Shown: positions 36,839-45,963 of the stretch, one piece after another | Position numbering within the stretch: the first letter of the stretch is position 1 | How the letters are laid out: every line of letters begins with the position of its first letter | Assembly (NCBI RefSeq): GCF_001424835.1 | Contig: NZ_LMCQ01000019.1 | Span: forward strand, 425,055 to 489,054 | Length of the DNA: 64,000 bases | Source: Variovorax sp. Root318D1 | GTDB taxonomy: Bacteria > Pseudomonadota > Gammaproteobacteria > Burkholderiales > Burkholderiaceae_C | Direction of reading: 5' to 3' | Notes under the pieces: model-generated | What the model was told of the DNA's origin: nothing | Database searches by the model: none | The model's input: the letters and a program-made list of their open reading frames with translations, nothing else | Position numbers and translations under genes: made by a program

Positions 36839-38014
36839 ATGGAGATTCTCAAGCGGACCAGTTCTGGGCGCGGCGAATATGAGCTCGCAGGTTCTGTCGA
36901 TAGTGTCGCAACAAGCGCTCTGATCGATAAGCCGCTGCTTATTGACACTCAGTCAAGTCTCGGTCAACTTTCTACCGGCATCTGGCTGCAGTCGCAGGGG
37001 GGTAAACCTCGCTTGCGGATGATTGAGAAAGGCAAAGGCATTCACATTCATCGACAGATCGAAGCGCTGCTTCTTATGCCGCAATCGATCCGGGATGAAA
37101 CTCAACTTCTTGGCGGGCAGCCTGTGGTACTTGCGGGGCGCTATGTCATGAGGCGCGTGGAAGTGTCGTCCGCTAAGTTTGTTGATGCTTCTGCAATCCT
37201 GCAACTTCGCGCGATTGATTGCTTGAACGACACACTGACACATCAAATCGATTTTCCGAATCGTATACAGAGCATTCTCCGCCTCTATGCTGGTGCCGAA
37301 AAACTGCCGCCGCGCGTAGCAAAAGCCCTCCATGCTCATCAGGCGGACGTTATTTCTACTAGGCGGGTAAGTGCATCCACCGAGAGGATCGTGGCCGAGA
37401 TAATTTCGGCCACCGAGGCCGCTGCTGAGGAAAGCGATATTGTCTTAATCCGAGGGGAGGATCCGGTCCCTCTTTTGCTAGATCTATTGCGATCGCAGCC
37501 AACGGTCGAGATTCCACCTATTTCCGATATCGATCCGGAAGACCTGGTAATGCGGCGCAGAGTCGCAGATAGATGGAGAATGCAAAAGGACCGAGGTCCC
37601 GAGTCAACAAAATTCAGATCTGCGGTGCGCAAAGCCTATAAGTCAACGTGCCTGTTTTGCGGGCTTCGACTTGTCTCGCCAGATGTGCGTGTTCCAGGAA
37701 TCGATGCGGCTCACATTGCCGCATGGGCGCATTACGAGGCAGATGTGGTGGGTAACGGACTATGTCTGTGCAAGTTGCATCACTGGGCTTTCGACCAATA
37801 TCTGCTTGCCCTCAAATTTGATGAGGGCGTGGGCTACTCTATAGTAGTCACGCAACTCGCACTTGATGCATTCGCTTCAGATCCGGCTGTACTGGAAAGC
37901 CTTGCCGCCGTTGCAGGACCAATCAATAAACAGCGCCTTCCTGATGATCCAAATGACTGGCCCCGCCCTCAGTTCTTAAACCTGCTGTACGAGGACATGC
38001 GGGTCAATTTCTAG
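36839..38014 (+). CDS. HNH endonuclease, probable type II restriction enzyme
   Basis: A 391-residue protein with a C-terminal HNH nuclease module. The HNH region (~260-315) includes FRSAVRKAYKSTCLFCGLRL, a CxxC zinc half-site, then IDAAHIAAWA (catalytic His) and GNGLCLCKLHHWAFD (Asn and His). Residues 1-250 show no family I recognise and probably hold target recognition. It follows the XRE gene by 2 bp and faces the methyltransferase, with the two genes overlapping by 39 bp tail to tail. Restriction function is inferred from this neighbourhood. Confidence 0.78.
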   Translation: MEILKRTSSGRGEYELAGSVDSVATSALIDKPLLIDTQSSLGQLSTGIWLQSQGGKPRLRMIEKGKGIHIHRQIEALLLMPQSIRDETQLLGGQPVVLAGRYVMRRVEVSSAKFVDASAILQLRAIDCLNDTLTHQIDFPNRIQSILRLYAGAEKLPPRVAKALHAHQADVISTRRVSASTERIVAEIISATEAAAEESDIVLIRGEDPVPLLLDLLRSQPTVEIPPISDIDPEDLVMRRRVADRWRMQKDRGPESTKFRSAVRKAYKSTCLFCGLRLVSPDVRVPGIDAAHIAAWAHYEADVVGNGLCLCKLHHWAFDQYLLALKFDEGVGYSIVVTQLALDAFASDPAVLESLAAVAGPINKQRLPDDPNDWPRPQFLNLLYEDMRVNF

Positions 38015-39025
38015 TCGATTCCGGGGCACACCTTCTGGCCGTCTGCGAGGCGGAGTTTCTGAACGTTTCCTCGCTGCGGCACGCTTTGCCGCATTGTATT
38101 TCGCGGTGCGTGCAGCGAGCGCTGCGGCCACGCGATGACCAATCCATTCGACAACGTTAACCGTAACGGCGTTGCCCGCCGCATGGTATCGCTTCGATTC
38201 AATTCGTTCCGAGTCCTCATCAAAAGTCAAGGGCAGCGTCCAATTATCGGGAAAGCCTTGAATGCGCTCTGATTCGATTGGTGTTAGCCGGCGTACCCGT
38301 CCGGACGGGTAGGATACGTATGTGCGGCTCCAATCAGTGCCGGTATGCCGCGCCGAGCAGGCGTACAAGCAGTACGCTAGTCCTTGGACGACGGGGCCTT
38401 TGACAGGATCTCCATAGCTTGTCTTAAAGGGGGAAACAGGCTTCTCCCCATTTGATCCGCTCGGCGAATTGCTCCCTTCGCTGCATTCGGACTCAAAAAG
38501 TATTTGTCCGGCAAGTTCTGGGTCTCGATGAGTGGCAACAATAAAGACTCTTTGGCGAGATTGGGGGACTCCGAAGTACCGGCTGTTAAGCACTCGCCAT
38601 GCCACACCATACCCGAGGTTGGCCAGCGTGCGAATAACGATTCCGAAGTCTCGTCCTCCGTGGGAAGAGAGGAGACCTGGTACGTTTTCGATAACGACAA
38701 CAGGGGGGCGGCGGCTTTCAATAAGCTTTGCGTAGTCGTAGAAGAGCCCCGATTTTTTTCCGCGAAGTCCGTTTCGCGGACCCATGCGGGCGACTGAGAC
38801 GTCTTGGCAGGGGAATCCTCCGACCCAAACATCGGCATCTGGGATTTCATCAGGTGTCACCTTTGTAATGTCTGTGGCTAGCGGAACGTGCGGCCAATGT
38901 TGGCGGAGAATTTTCTGGCAGAAGGGTTCGACCTCGCACTGCCAGACGACTTTCATGCCAGCACGTTCAAAGCCAAGGTCGAAGCCGCCGATTCCGGCGA
39001 AAAAAGAAGCAACGCGGAGCGTCAT
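37976..39025 (-). CDS. DNA (cytosine-5-)-methyltransferase
   Basis: A 349-residue C5-cytosine methyltransferase with motifs in the standard order: I, RVASFFAGIGGFDLGFERAG (SAM loop, ~4-23); IV, GGFPCQDVSVA with catalytic Cys near residue 72; VI, VVVIENVPGLL (~108-118); VIII, SRQRVFIVATH; X, HAAGNAVTVNVVEWIG. It likely protects host DNA from the adjoining HNH nuclease; the target recognition part lies in residues ~190-270 and gives no clue to the site. The ATG at 39025 begins directly before motif I. Divergent from the small ParC-like gene. Confidence 0.92.
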   Translation of the reverse strand: MTLRVASFFAGIGGFDLGFERAGMKVVWQCEVEPFCQKILRQHWPHVPLATDITKVTPDEIPDADVWVGGFPCQDVSVARMGPRNGLRGKKSGLFYDYAKLIESRRPPVVVIENVPGLLSSHGGRDFGIVIRTLANLGYGVAWRVLNSRYFGVPQSRQRVFIVATHRDPELAGQILFESECSEGSNSPSGSNGEKPVSPFKTSYGDPVKGPVVQGLAYCLYACSARHTGTDWSRTYVSYPSGRVRRLTPIESERIQGFPDNWTLPLTFDEDSERIESKRYHAAGNAVTVNVVEWIGHRVAAALAARTAKYNAAKRAAARKRSETPPRRRPEGVPRNRLEIDPHVLVQQV

Positions 39026-39189
39026 AGCAAGGTTCTCGCAGTCCTTCGCGGCCCGTCGGGCCGATACTGTTGATTCTGCCAGTGTAGACCAAGAGCAGCA
39101 AGTGCAGAGCCCGAAAGGGCTTTTTTGGGGGTCCAAGTTGGCTTTTCTGGGCAAGTGAAGTAAACTGTGTGTATCAGCGGGCATTTCTC

Positions 39190-39459
39190 ATGGCAACAGA
39201 CACTTTGATTAAAGGGGAGTCGCTCAAGGAGATGCTTAGCGTCGGGGCAAGCGTCGACGTGACGATTTCGGCGGAGAGCGACACCTATGTGGTGTTGATT
39301 GGCGCTGGACTAACGCAGCGACTTCTTCAGGCTAAACGCGGCCACGTTCGACGGTTTCGGACGCTGGATAGCGCGGCTCAGTTTTTGAGTAAGTTAGGTT
39401 GCAGGCATGCAGCCATTGACATGGCTCATTGGGAGCCTGCTCAACGTTCGCTGGAGTGA
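39190..39459 (+). CDS. Small unknown protein, ParC-like
   Basis: An 89-residue protein starting MATDTLIKGESLKEMLSVGA, then a strand-rich section (VDVTISAESDTYVVLIGAG) and a basic C-terminal half (LLQAKRGHVRRFRTLDSAAQ, FLSKLGCRHAAIDM). The RxFRTLDxxAxFLxxLG pattern recalls small plasmid partition-associated ParC-like proteins, but that is recollection and not an alignment. No catalytic motif or membrane segment. It diverges from the methyltransferase across 164 bp and converges with vsr. Confidence 0.5.
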   Translation: MATDTLIKGESLKEMLSVGASVDVTISAESDTYVVLIGAGLTQRLLQAKRGHVRRFRTLDSAAQFLSKLGCRHAAIDMAHWEPAQRSLE

Positions 39460-39471
39460 TGCGCGCGCAAG

Positions 39472-39885
39472 TCAGAGCTTCGAGTTCTCCATGAATGCCT
39501 TCAAGGTCGTTAGCAGGTTTTCTGCTTGCCGAACCTCGCATTCCCACACTTCGAGTACCGTCCAGCCCTGTTGTTCGAGCGCAATGCGGTTTCGTGCATC
39601 TCGCGCTTTGTTGCCGCTAATCTTTGTGCTCCAGTAGCTCTCGTTGGACTTCGGCTTGGAGGCGCGTCGGCAGGTATGGCCATGCCAAAAACATCCTTGA
39701 ACGAGGATGATCTTTCGATGCCGGGGTAAAACAATATCGGGGTGGCCTGGCAAGTCCTTCCGGTGCAGTCGGAAACGATAGCCTAAGCCGTGAAGGATTG
39801 AGCGGACTGCTAGTTCTGGCTTGGTATCCTTGCTGCGGATCCTGCTCATTAACGCAGAACGCTTCGCTGGAGTAAGCGTGTCCAT
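39472..39885 (-). CDS. vsr: Very short patch repair endonuclease
   Basis: Nicks 5' of T in T:G mismatches that arise by deamination of 5-methylcytosine, thereby protecting sites modified by a C5 methyltransferase. The 137-residue length and sequence are standard: AKRSALMSRIRSKDTKPELA at the N-terminus, LPGHPDIVLPRHRKIILVQG with the catalytic Asp, then CFWHGHTC with zinc ligands and GWTVLEVWECEVRQ. Its presence beside a cytosine-5 methyltransferase makes functional sense. It has its own promoter region and stands at the right end of the island. Confidence 0.93.
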   Translation of the reverse strand: MDTLTPAKRSALMSRIRSKDTKPELAVRSILHGLGYRFRLHRKDLPGHPDIVLPRHRKIILVQGCFWHGHTCRRASKPKSNESYWSTKISGNKARDARNRIALEQQGWTVLEVWECEVRQAENLLTTLKAFMENSKL

Positions 39886-40111
39886 GTCTTACGTCGCCTA
39901 AATAGGTCGTGAAAACAGCGAGGAACTCTGATCATAGCGACGGCGAGAGGCCCTGTTTTGCCCCAGACACCTAGGCAGATCGGCGACGCGTAAGTCGCAT
40001 CCGGATCACAAATCATGAACGTAACGCCTACCGCCGGTCATCGGCTAGGCGACGTTCGCGACGTAGTCGCTTCGCTTCAACTATTTGCTCGCAACGACTG
40101 TGACAGCGAAA
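39886..40111. other. Right junction region between vsr and the tRNA terminator
   Basis: About 225 bp with no supported gene; several short CGAC/GTCG-type inverted segments but no long repeat. It may hold the vsr promoter and the right boundary of the island. Confidence 0.5.
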
Positions 40112-40140
40112 AGGGGACAGGCCATGACAGCCTGTCCCCT
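40112..40140 (-). terminator. Rho-independent terminator of tRNA-Thr
   Basis: An 11-bp perfect stem AGGGGACAGGC-N7-GCCTGTCCCCT followed on the minus strand by TTTTCGC, beginning a few bases after the tRNA 3' end. Confidence 0.85.
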
Positions 40141-40145
40141 CTATT

Positions 40146-40221
40146 TGGTGCCGGAGAGATGAATCGAACACCCGACCTTCTCATTACGAATGAGCTGCTC
40201 TACCGACTGAGCTACACCGGC
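40146..40221 (-). tRNA. tRNA-Thr (anticodon CGT)
   Basis: A 76-nt gene with encoded CCA. The cloverleaf is GCCGGTG acceptor, D arm GCTC/GAGC, anticodon stem GCTCA/TGAGA (last pair irregular) with loop TTCGTAA (anticodon CGT at 40186-40188), and T arm GGGTG/CATCT. Position 6-67 is a T-T mismatch and the T stem has two G-T pairs. It lies 25 bp after fbp and its 3' end faces the accessory island. Confidence 0.92.
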
Positions 40222-40246
40222 TAAGCCCGCGATTATAGCAAGAGCT

Positions 40247-41263
40247 TCAGGCCTTTTCGGCGTGGTACTGCGTCAAACGCTCGACTTCGTTACGCGAACC
40301 CAACATCACGCTCACGCGCTCGTGCAGTTTGGTGGGCTGCAGGTCGAGGATGCGCTGCTTGCCGTTGGTGGCCGCGCCGCCGGCCTGCTCGACGAGCCAG
40401 CTCATGGGGTTGGCCTCGTACATCAGGCGCAGCTTGCCGGCCTTTTCGGGCTCGCGCTTGTCCCACGGGTACATGAAGACGCCGCCGCGCATCAGGATGC
40501 GGTGCACGTCGGCCACCATGCTGGCAATCCAGCGCATGTTGAAGTCTTTGCCGCGGGGGCCGTCCTTGCCGGCCAGGCATTCTTCGATGTAGCGCGTCAT
40601 GGGCTCGTCCCAATGGCGCATGTTGCTCATGTTGATGGCAAATTCTTTGGTGTCCGCCGGAATCTGGATGTCTTCCTGCGTGAGCACGAAGCTGCCTTGC
40701 TCGCGGTCGAGCGTGAACATGGCCACGCCGTTGCCCACGGTAAGCACCAGGGTGGTCTGTGGGCCGTAGATACAGTAGCCCGCGGCCACTTGCTGGGTGC
40801 CGGCCTGCAGAAAGTCGGCTTCCTGCACGCCGGGGGTGTCGTCGGGCTTCTTCAGCACGCTGAAGATGGTGCCAATGCTCACGTTCACGTCGATGTTGCT
40901 GCTGCCGTCTAGCGGGTCGAACATGAGCAGGTATTCGCCCTGCGGGTAGCGGTTGGGCACCACGTAGATGCTGTCCATTTCTTCGCTGGCCATGGCCGCG
41001 AGGTGACCGCCCCATTCGTTCGCTTCAATGAGCACTTCGTTGGCGATGATGTCCAGCTTCTTCTGGATCTCGCCCTGCACGTTCTCGCTTTCGGCAGTGC
41101 CGAGCACGCCGCCCAGCGCGCCCTTGTTGACGGCCTGGCTGATGCTCTTGCAGGCACGGGCAACCACTTCGAGCAAGAGGCGCAGCTGGCCGGGAATGAG
41201 GCCGTCGGCGCGTTGCTGTTCGACGAGATAGCGGGTAAGGGAGATCTTCTGTTGTTGAGCCAT
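40247..41263 (-). CDS. fbp: Fructose-1,6-bisphosphatase class I
   Basis: Hydrolyses fructose-1,6-bisphosphate in gluconeogenesis. The 338-residue protein has the class I signatures: [20 protein letters not shown] (metal-binding DPLDG, ~109-120) and [20 protein letters not shown] followed by [17 protein letters not shown] (substrate-binding end). It is last in the operon prfB-HAD-pepN-fbp (20 bp after pepN) and ends 25 bp before tRNA-Thr. Confidence 0.95.
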   Translation of the reverse strand: MAQQQKISLTRYLVEQQRADGLIPGQLRLLLEVVARACKSISQAVNKGALGGVLGTAESENVQGEIQKKLDIIANEVLIEANEWGGHLAAMASEEMDSIYVVPNRYPQGEYLLMFDPLDGSSNIDVNVSIGTIFSVLKKPDDTPGVQEADFLQAGTQQVAAGYCIYGPQTTLVLTVGNGVAMFTLDREQGSFVLTQEDIQIPADTKEFAINMSNMRHWDEPMTRYIEECLAGKDGPRGKDFNMRWIASMVADVHRILMRGGVFMYPWDKREPEKAGKLRLMYEANPMSWLVEQAGGAATNGKQRILDLQPTKLHERVSVMLGSRNEVERLTQYHAEKA

Positions 41264-41283
41264 GTGCTTTCTGTGTTCCTTGG

Positions 41284-43992
41284 TTAGTTACCGGCCAGGG
41301 CGCGGGTAACGACTTCGTGGGTGTCCTTGCTCAGGTCGGGCTTGGCGGCCACGCGGGCGATGGCTTCGCGCGCGGCGCTGCGGTAGGGCTCGGCCAACTT
41401 GCTCCAGCGGTCGAGGGCGCGGGCAAGGCGAGCGGCCACCTGGGGGTTGATGGCGTCCAGCTCGATGACGCGCTCGCTCCAGAACACGTAGCCGGCCGCA
41501 TCGGGGCGATGGAATGCTCCGGGGTTGGCGCTGCAGTAGCTGAAGATTACGCTGCGGGCGCGGTTCGGGTTCTTGATGGAGAAGTCCGGGTGCTTCATCA
41601 GCTGCTTGACCAGCGGCAAGATGTCGCCGCCGCGGTCGGGCGCACCGGCCTGCAGCGAGAACCATTTGTCGATGACCAGCGCCTCGTCCTTGAAGATGGC
41701 GTGGAAGCGCGCGAGCGCCTGTGCGGCCAGAGTGTGGCCTGACGACACCAGCGCGTTGAGCGCGTTGAAGCGGTCGGTCATGTTGCCGGCATCCTTGAAA
41801 CGCTGCAGGGTCTTGCCGGGCCACACGGTGTCGCCCGATGAGCGCGCCGCCAGGCACAAGAAGTTGAGCGCCATGCCGGCCAGCGCGCGTCGGCCAGAAG
41901 AGGTCGGGTCGGGCGTGTAAGCGCCGGTGTCGTGGTTCTCTTCGTAGACCTGTTGCCAGTCGGAGAAGAGGGCGCTGGCCAGCTGGGCACGCATGGCATC
42001 GCGCACCAGGTGCACGCGCTGCGGGTCGACTACGTCGAGCTGCTCGGCAATGTAGGTTTCCGACGGCAGCGTAAGCACCAGCTCCTTGAAGGCGGCATCG
42101 AGCTTGGGGTTGCGCAGCACGCTGCGCATGGCGTCGATGTAGGCGTCGTTCAGCACCGGGGTGATGTCGGTCGCCAGCGCCGCAATGCCCTGCAGCGCGG
42201 CGCGCAGGCCCAGGCGCTGGCCGGCTTCCCAGCGGTTGAACGGATCGGGGTCGTTGGCCAGCAGGGTGAGCAGCTGGGCGTCGGTGTATTCGAAGTCCAG
42301 GATCACCGGTGCGCTGAAGCCGCGCAAGATCGACGGCACGGGCTCGGCGTCCAGGCCCACAAAGGTGATCTGCTCGCCGGCGCGCGAAAGCACCAGCGTG
42401 CGTGTGCCGTGCGTGATGCGCTCTTCGCCTTCGAGCTGCATCGGCAGTTCGCGTCCGCTGGCGTCGAGCAAACCAATGTTCACCGGAATGACAAAGGGTT
42501 CCTTGGTCGCCTGGCCGGGCGTGGGCGGGCAGCTCTGCACGATGCTCAGCGTATAGCTGCGGTTCTGCGCGTCGTACACGCCGTGGGCGGCAAGGCGCGG
42601 CGTGCCGGCCTGGCTGTACCAGCGCTTGAACTGCGGCAGCAAGCGAGACAGTTCCGAATCGGGGTTGGCGTCGGCAATGGCTTGCGCAAAATCGTCGCAG
42701 GTCACGGCCTGGCCGTCGTGGCGTTCAAAGTAGAGGGTGATGCCCTTTTCAAAGCCCTTGCGGCCGACCAGCGTCTGCATCATGCGCACTACCTCGGCAC
42801 CCTTTTCATAGATGGTGACGGTGTAGAAGTTGCTGATCTCGATGTAGCTGTCGGGCCGCACCGGGTGAGCCATGGGGCCGGCGTCTTCAGGGAACTGTGC
42901 AGTGCGCAGCACGCGCACGTCTTCGATGCGCTTCACGGCGCGGGCCGAGGCGTCGGCGCACAAATCCTGGCTGAACTCCTGGTCGCGGAAGACGGTGAGG
43001 CCTTCTTTGAGCGACAGCTGGAACCAGTCGCGGCAGGTCACGCGGTCGCCGCTCCAGTTATGAAAGTACTCATGGCCGACCACGCTTTCGATGTTGCTGT
43101 AGTCGGCGTCGGTGGCGGTGGCCTGGTTGGCCAGAACGTACTTCGTGTTGAAGATGTTCAGGCCCTTGTTCTCCATGGCGCCCATGTTGAAGTCGCTGGT
43201 CGCAACAATCATGAAGCGGTCCAGGTCCAGCGGCAGGCCAAAGCGGGCTTCGTCCCACAGCACGGAGTTGACCAGCGAGTTCATCGCATGCTCGGTCTTG
43301 TCGAGGTCGCCGGCGCGCACGTACACCTGCAGCAAGTGCTCCTTGCCGTTGCGCGCGGTAATGCGCTGCTCGCGCGCCACCAGCTTGCCGGCCACCAGCG
43401 CGAACAGGTAGCAGGGCTTCCTGAAGGGGTCGACCCACTTGGCAAAGTGGCGGCCTTCGGGCAGCTCGCCTTGCTCGACCAGGTTGCCGTTCGACAGCAG
43501 CACCGGATACGCGGCCTTGTTGGCGCGCAGCGTCACGGTGTACATCGCCATCACGTCCGGACGGTCGAGGAAGTAGGTGATCCGGCGGAAGCCTTCGGCC
43601 TCGCACTGCGTGAAGAAGGTGTCTTCACTCACGAACAGGCCCATCAACTTGGTGTTCTTGATGGGGCAGCAGGTGGTGAAGATCTCGAGTTCGAAGGCCC
43701 CTTCTTCGGCGGACGGCAGGCCGTCCAGCACGAGCTGGTCGCCTTCCATGCGGAAGGATGCGCCCTGTCCGTTGACTAGCACGCGCGCCAGGTTCAGCTC
43801 ATCGCCGTCCAGGCGCAGCGGCTGGGCCGGCGCGTCGGGGTTGCGGCGCAGTTGCATGCGGTTGAGCACGCGGGTCTTGGCGGGGTCCAGGTCGAAGGTC
43901 AGGTCGACGGTGTCGATCCAGAAGGCCGGAGCGGCATAGTCTTCGCGGCGAATGGCAATCGGTTGCCCTTGGGCGTCACGCTGCAGCAGCAT
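41284..43992 (-). CDS. pepN: Aminopeptidase N
   Basis: Zinc aminopeptidase of the M1 family that trims N-terminal residues from peptides in the cytoplasm. 902 residues, the usual PepN length. The exopeptidase motif is [13 protein letters not shown] (~282-294), and the zinc site [20 protein letters not shown] followed by [15 protein letters not shown] supplies HExxH-x18-E. The ATG at 43992 starts [20 protein letters not shown], as in related PepN; it overlaps the HAD gene by 17 bp, so the two are translationally coupled. Confidence 0.95.
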   Translation of the reverse strand: MLLQRDAQGQPIAIRREDYAAPAFWIDTVDLTFDLDPAKTRVLNRMQLRRNPDAPAQPLRLDGDELNLARVLVNGQGASFRMEGDQLVLDGLPSAEEGAFELEIFTTCCPIKNTKLMGLFVSEDTFFTQCEAEGFRRITYFLDRPDVMAMYTVTLRANKAAYPVLLSNGNLVEQGELPEGRHFAKWVDPFRKPCYLFALVAGKLVAREQRITARNGKEHLLQVYVRAGDLDKTEHAMNSLVNSVLWDEARFGLPLDLDRFMIVATSDFNMGAMENKGLNIFNTKYVLANQATATDADYSNIESVVGHEYFHNWSGDRVTCRDWFQLSLKEGLTVFRDQEFSQDLCADASARAVKRIEDVRVLRTAQFPEDAGPMAHPVRPDSYIEISNFYTVTIYEKGAEVVRMMQTLVGRKGFEKGITLYFERHDGQAVTCDDFAQAIADANPDSELSRLLPQFKRWYSQAGTPRLAAHGVYDAQNRSYTLSIVQSCPPTPGQATKEPFVIPVNIGLLDASGRELPMQLEGEERITHGTRTLVLSRAGEQITFVGLDAEPVPSILRGFSAPVILDFEYTDAQLLTLLANDPDPFNRWEAGQRLGLRAALQGIAALATDITPVLNDAYIDAMRSVLRNPKLDAAFKELVLTLPSETYIAEQLDVVDPQRVHLVRDAMRAQLASALFSDWQQVYEENHDTGAYTPDPTSSGRRALAGMALNFLCLAARSSGDTVWPGKTLQRFKDAGNMTDRFNALNALVSSGHTLAAQALARFHAIFKDEALVIDKWFSLQAGAPDRGGDILPLVKQLMKHPDFSIKNPNRARSVIFSYCSANPGAFHRPDAAGYVFWSERVIELDAINPQVAARLARALDRWSKLAEPYRSAAREAIARVAAKPDLSKDTHEVVTRALAGN

Positions 43993-44665
43993 CGAGTGTC
44001 TCCAGAAAGTTCGAATGGGCGAGTTCGTCGTAGTCGCGAACCGCGGCAATCACATGGGGGCCGGCAAGCTCGGCGGCGGAATGGGTGCTGCACACGGCCA
44101 CGGCACGCATGCCGCCGCGGCGTGCGGCCTCGATACCGAAGGGCGCATCTTCAAACACGATGCAGCGCTCGGGCGCCACGCCAATGCGGCGCGCAGCCTC
44201 CAGAAAAATCTCGGGCGTGGGCTTGCCGGCAAAGCCTTCGTCGCCGCCCACAATGGCGAGCGGCAATGGGTCCATCTTCAGGCGCGACATCGCAAACTCG
44301 ATGTTGTGTTTGTCGCCCGCCGTGCCCACGGCCACCTTCAGGCCGCGCGCCACGGCGGCCTTGGCAAAGGCGGTGAAGCCTGCTACCTCGGTGAAGTTGT
44401 CGCTGAACATGGCGCGGTAGATTTCTTCTTTTTCGTGCACCAGGGTTTGGCACTCGGCGTCGGAAAGATCGCGCTCGAACAGCTCGCGCATGCACTCGGT
44501 GCCGGTGCGGCCCGTGGTGCGCGCAAGAATGTCGGTCACGTCCAGCTTGAGCCCATGGCGGGCCACAAACTCCACCCACGAGCGCGCATGCCAAGGCATG
44601 GAGTCGATCATCGTGCCGTCCATGTCGAAGATGAAGGCTTCGACCTTGTCGTGCGTGAGGCTCAT
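43976..44665 (-). CDS. HAD-superfamily hydrolase (beta-phosphoglucomutase/phosphoglycolate phosphatase-like)
   Basis: A 229-residue HAD phosphatase with all four motifs: I, FIFDMDGTMIDS (nucleophile Asp ~14); II, AVGTAGDKHN; III, Lys in GFAGKPTPEIFLEA; IV, VFEDAPFGIEAA. The helical cap lies at ~20-80. Relatives include beta-phosphoglucomutases and sugar phosphatases, so the substrate is open. It starts 3 bp after prfB and overlaps pepN by 17 bp. Confidence 0.88.
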   Translation of the reverse strand: MSLTHDKVEAFIFDMDGTMIDSMPWHARSWVEFVARHGLKLDVTDILARTTGRTGTECMRELFERDLSDAECQTLVHEKEEIYRAMFSDNFTEVAGFTAFAKAAVARGLKVAVGTAGDKHNIEFAMSRLKMDPLPLAIVGGDEGFAGKPTPEIFLEAARRIGVAPERCIVFEDAPFGIEAARRGGMRAVAVCSTHSAAELAGPHVIAAVRDYDELAHSNFLETLDAAAA

Positions 44666-44668
44666 CGA

Positions 44669-45773
44669 TTACACGCCTTGCTTCAGCGATGCTTCGATGA
44701 ACACGTCCAGGTCGCCGTCGAGCACCTTTTGCGTGGCTGACACTTCGACGTTGGTGCGCAGGTCCTTGATGCGGCTGTTGTCCAGCACGTAGCTGCGGAT
44801 CTGGTGGCCCCAACCCACGTCGGTCTTGCTGTCCTCGAGCTTTTGCTGCTCTTCCTGGCGCTTGCGCATCTCGTGGTCGTACAGGCGCGAGCGCAGGCGC
44901 TTCCACGCCACGTCGCGGTTGCTGTGCTGGCTGCGGCCGTCCTGGCACTGCACCACGATGCCGGTCGGGATGTGCGTCAAACGCACGGCCGAGTCGGTCT
45001 TGTTGATGTGCTGGCCGCCCGCGCCCGAAGCGCGGAAAGTGTCGGTGCGCACGTCTGACGGGTTGATCTCGATCTCGATGGAGTCGTCGATTTCCGGGTA
45101 GACAAAGATCGATGCAAAGCTGGTGTGCCGGCCACCCGACGAATCGAACGGCGACTTGCGCACAAGGCGATGCACGCCGGTTTCGGTGCGCAAGAGGCCA
45201 AAGGCGTAGTCGCCTTCCACCTTGATGGTCGCGCCCTTGATGCCGGCGGTATCGCCCGGGGTTTCGTCTTCGATCTGCGTCTTGAAGCCCTTGCGCTCGG
45301 CGTACTTCAGGTACTGGCGCAGCAGCATGCTGGCCCAGTCGCAGGCCTCGGTGCCGCCCGCGCCGGCTTGAATGTCGACAAAGGCGTTGAGCGGATCGGC
45401 CGGGTTGTTGAACATCCGGCGGAATTCCAGCTGCTTGATGTCGGCTTCGAGCGCGGCGGCGTCATCGGCAATGGACTGCAAGCCGTCCATGTCGCCTTCT
45501 TCCTTCGACATCTCGTACAGCTCGGAGTTGTCCGAGAGTCCGCTGGTGAGGCGGTCGAGCGTCACGACGACGTCGTCGAGCGATTTCTTCTCGCGGCCCA
45601 GCTCCTGGGCCTTCTTCGGGTCGTTCCAGACGTTAGGGTCTTCGAGCGATGCGTTGACCGTCCTCAGGCGTTCGGATTTGGCATCGTAGTCAAAGATACC
45701 TCCGTAAATCGGCCGTCCGGGCGCTCAGGTCCGTGAGGGTTGCGCCGATTTGGTTGATTTGTTCTGCGTCCAT
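44669..45773 (-). CDS. prfB: Peptide chain release factor 2 (programmed +1 frameshift)
   Basis: Terminates translation at UGA and UAA. The gene is two frames: ATG at 45773 opens 27 codons ending TAT CTT, then TGA at 45690-45692; a +1 slip on CTT-T continues as Asp-Tyr-Asp-Ala-Lys to the stop at 44669, giving about 367 residues. Domains follow RF2: stop-codon recognition motif SPF ([14 protein letters not shown]) and catalytic GGQ in [15 protein letters not shown]. First gene of the prfB-HAD-pepN-fbp operon. Annotating only the second frame would lose the N-terminus. Confidence 0.95.
45690..45703 (-). other. prfB programmed frameshift site
   Basis: Reading on the minus strand: GGAGG (internal Shine-Dalgarno) then TAT CTT TGA C. 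These are the classic RF2 autoregulation elements: weak RF2 supply stalls at UGA and allows a +1 shift on CUU. Confidence 0.95.
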
Positions 45774-45853
45774 GGGGTGTCCTGACTGTGTTCGGGGGGA
45801 AACCGCACATTTTCTCATGGACCGATTACCCGCCCCGGAAGTCCCTTGTATTG

Positions 45854-45953
45854 CTCCTTCCCCCTCTGGGGGAAGGCTGGGATGGGGCGGGCAGGGCGCC
45901 CATTGGATGCACCGCTTGCCCCCACCCCAACCCTCCCCCAGAGGGGGAGGGAG
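45854..45953. repeat. Long imperfect inverted repeat (REP/terminator-like)
   Basis: Two 35-bp arms (45854-45888 and 45919-45953) pair with five mismatches. Each arm is itself a smaller palindrome (CCCCCTCTGGGGG / CCCCCAGAGGGGG), and the arms are separated by 30 bp. It lies between the prfB start and the 3' end of metQ. It looks like a dispersed intergenic palindrome of Comamonadaceae type and could end metQ transcription. Confidence 0.8.
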
Positions 45954-45963
45954 AAAGAAAAAC

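Larger units (their letters stand above)
34292..40145. mobile_element. Putative genomic island bearing a restriction-modification system
   Basis: The interval has lower GC and AT-rich codon use, densest across 34.8-36.3 kb, and holds only accessory genes (ATPase, C-like regulator, HNH nuclease, methyltransferase, unknown small protein, Vsr). It ends at the 3' side of tRNA-Thr, a classic integration position, and core genes lie on both sides. No integrase, transposase or direct repeat was found, so the boundaries and mechanism are inferred from composition and content only. Confidence 0.55.
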
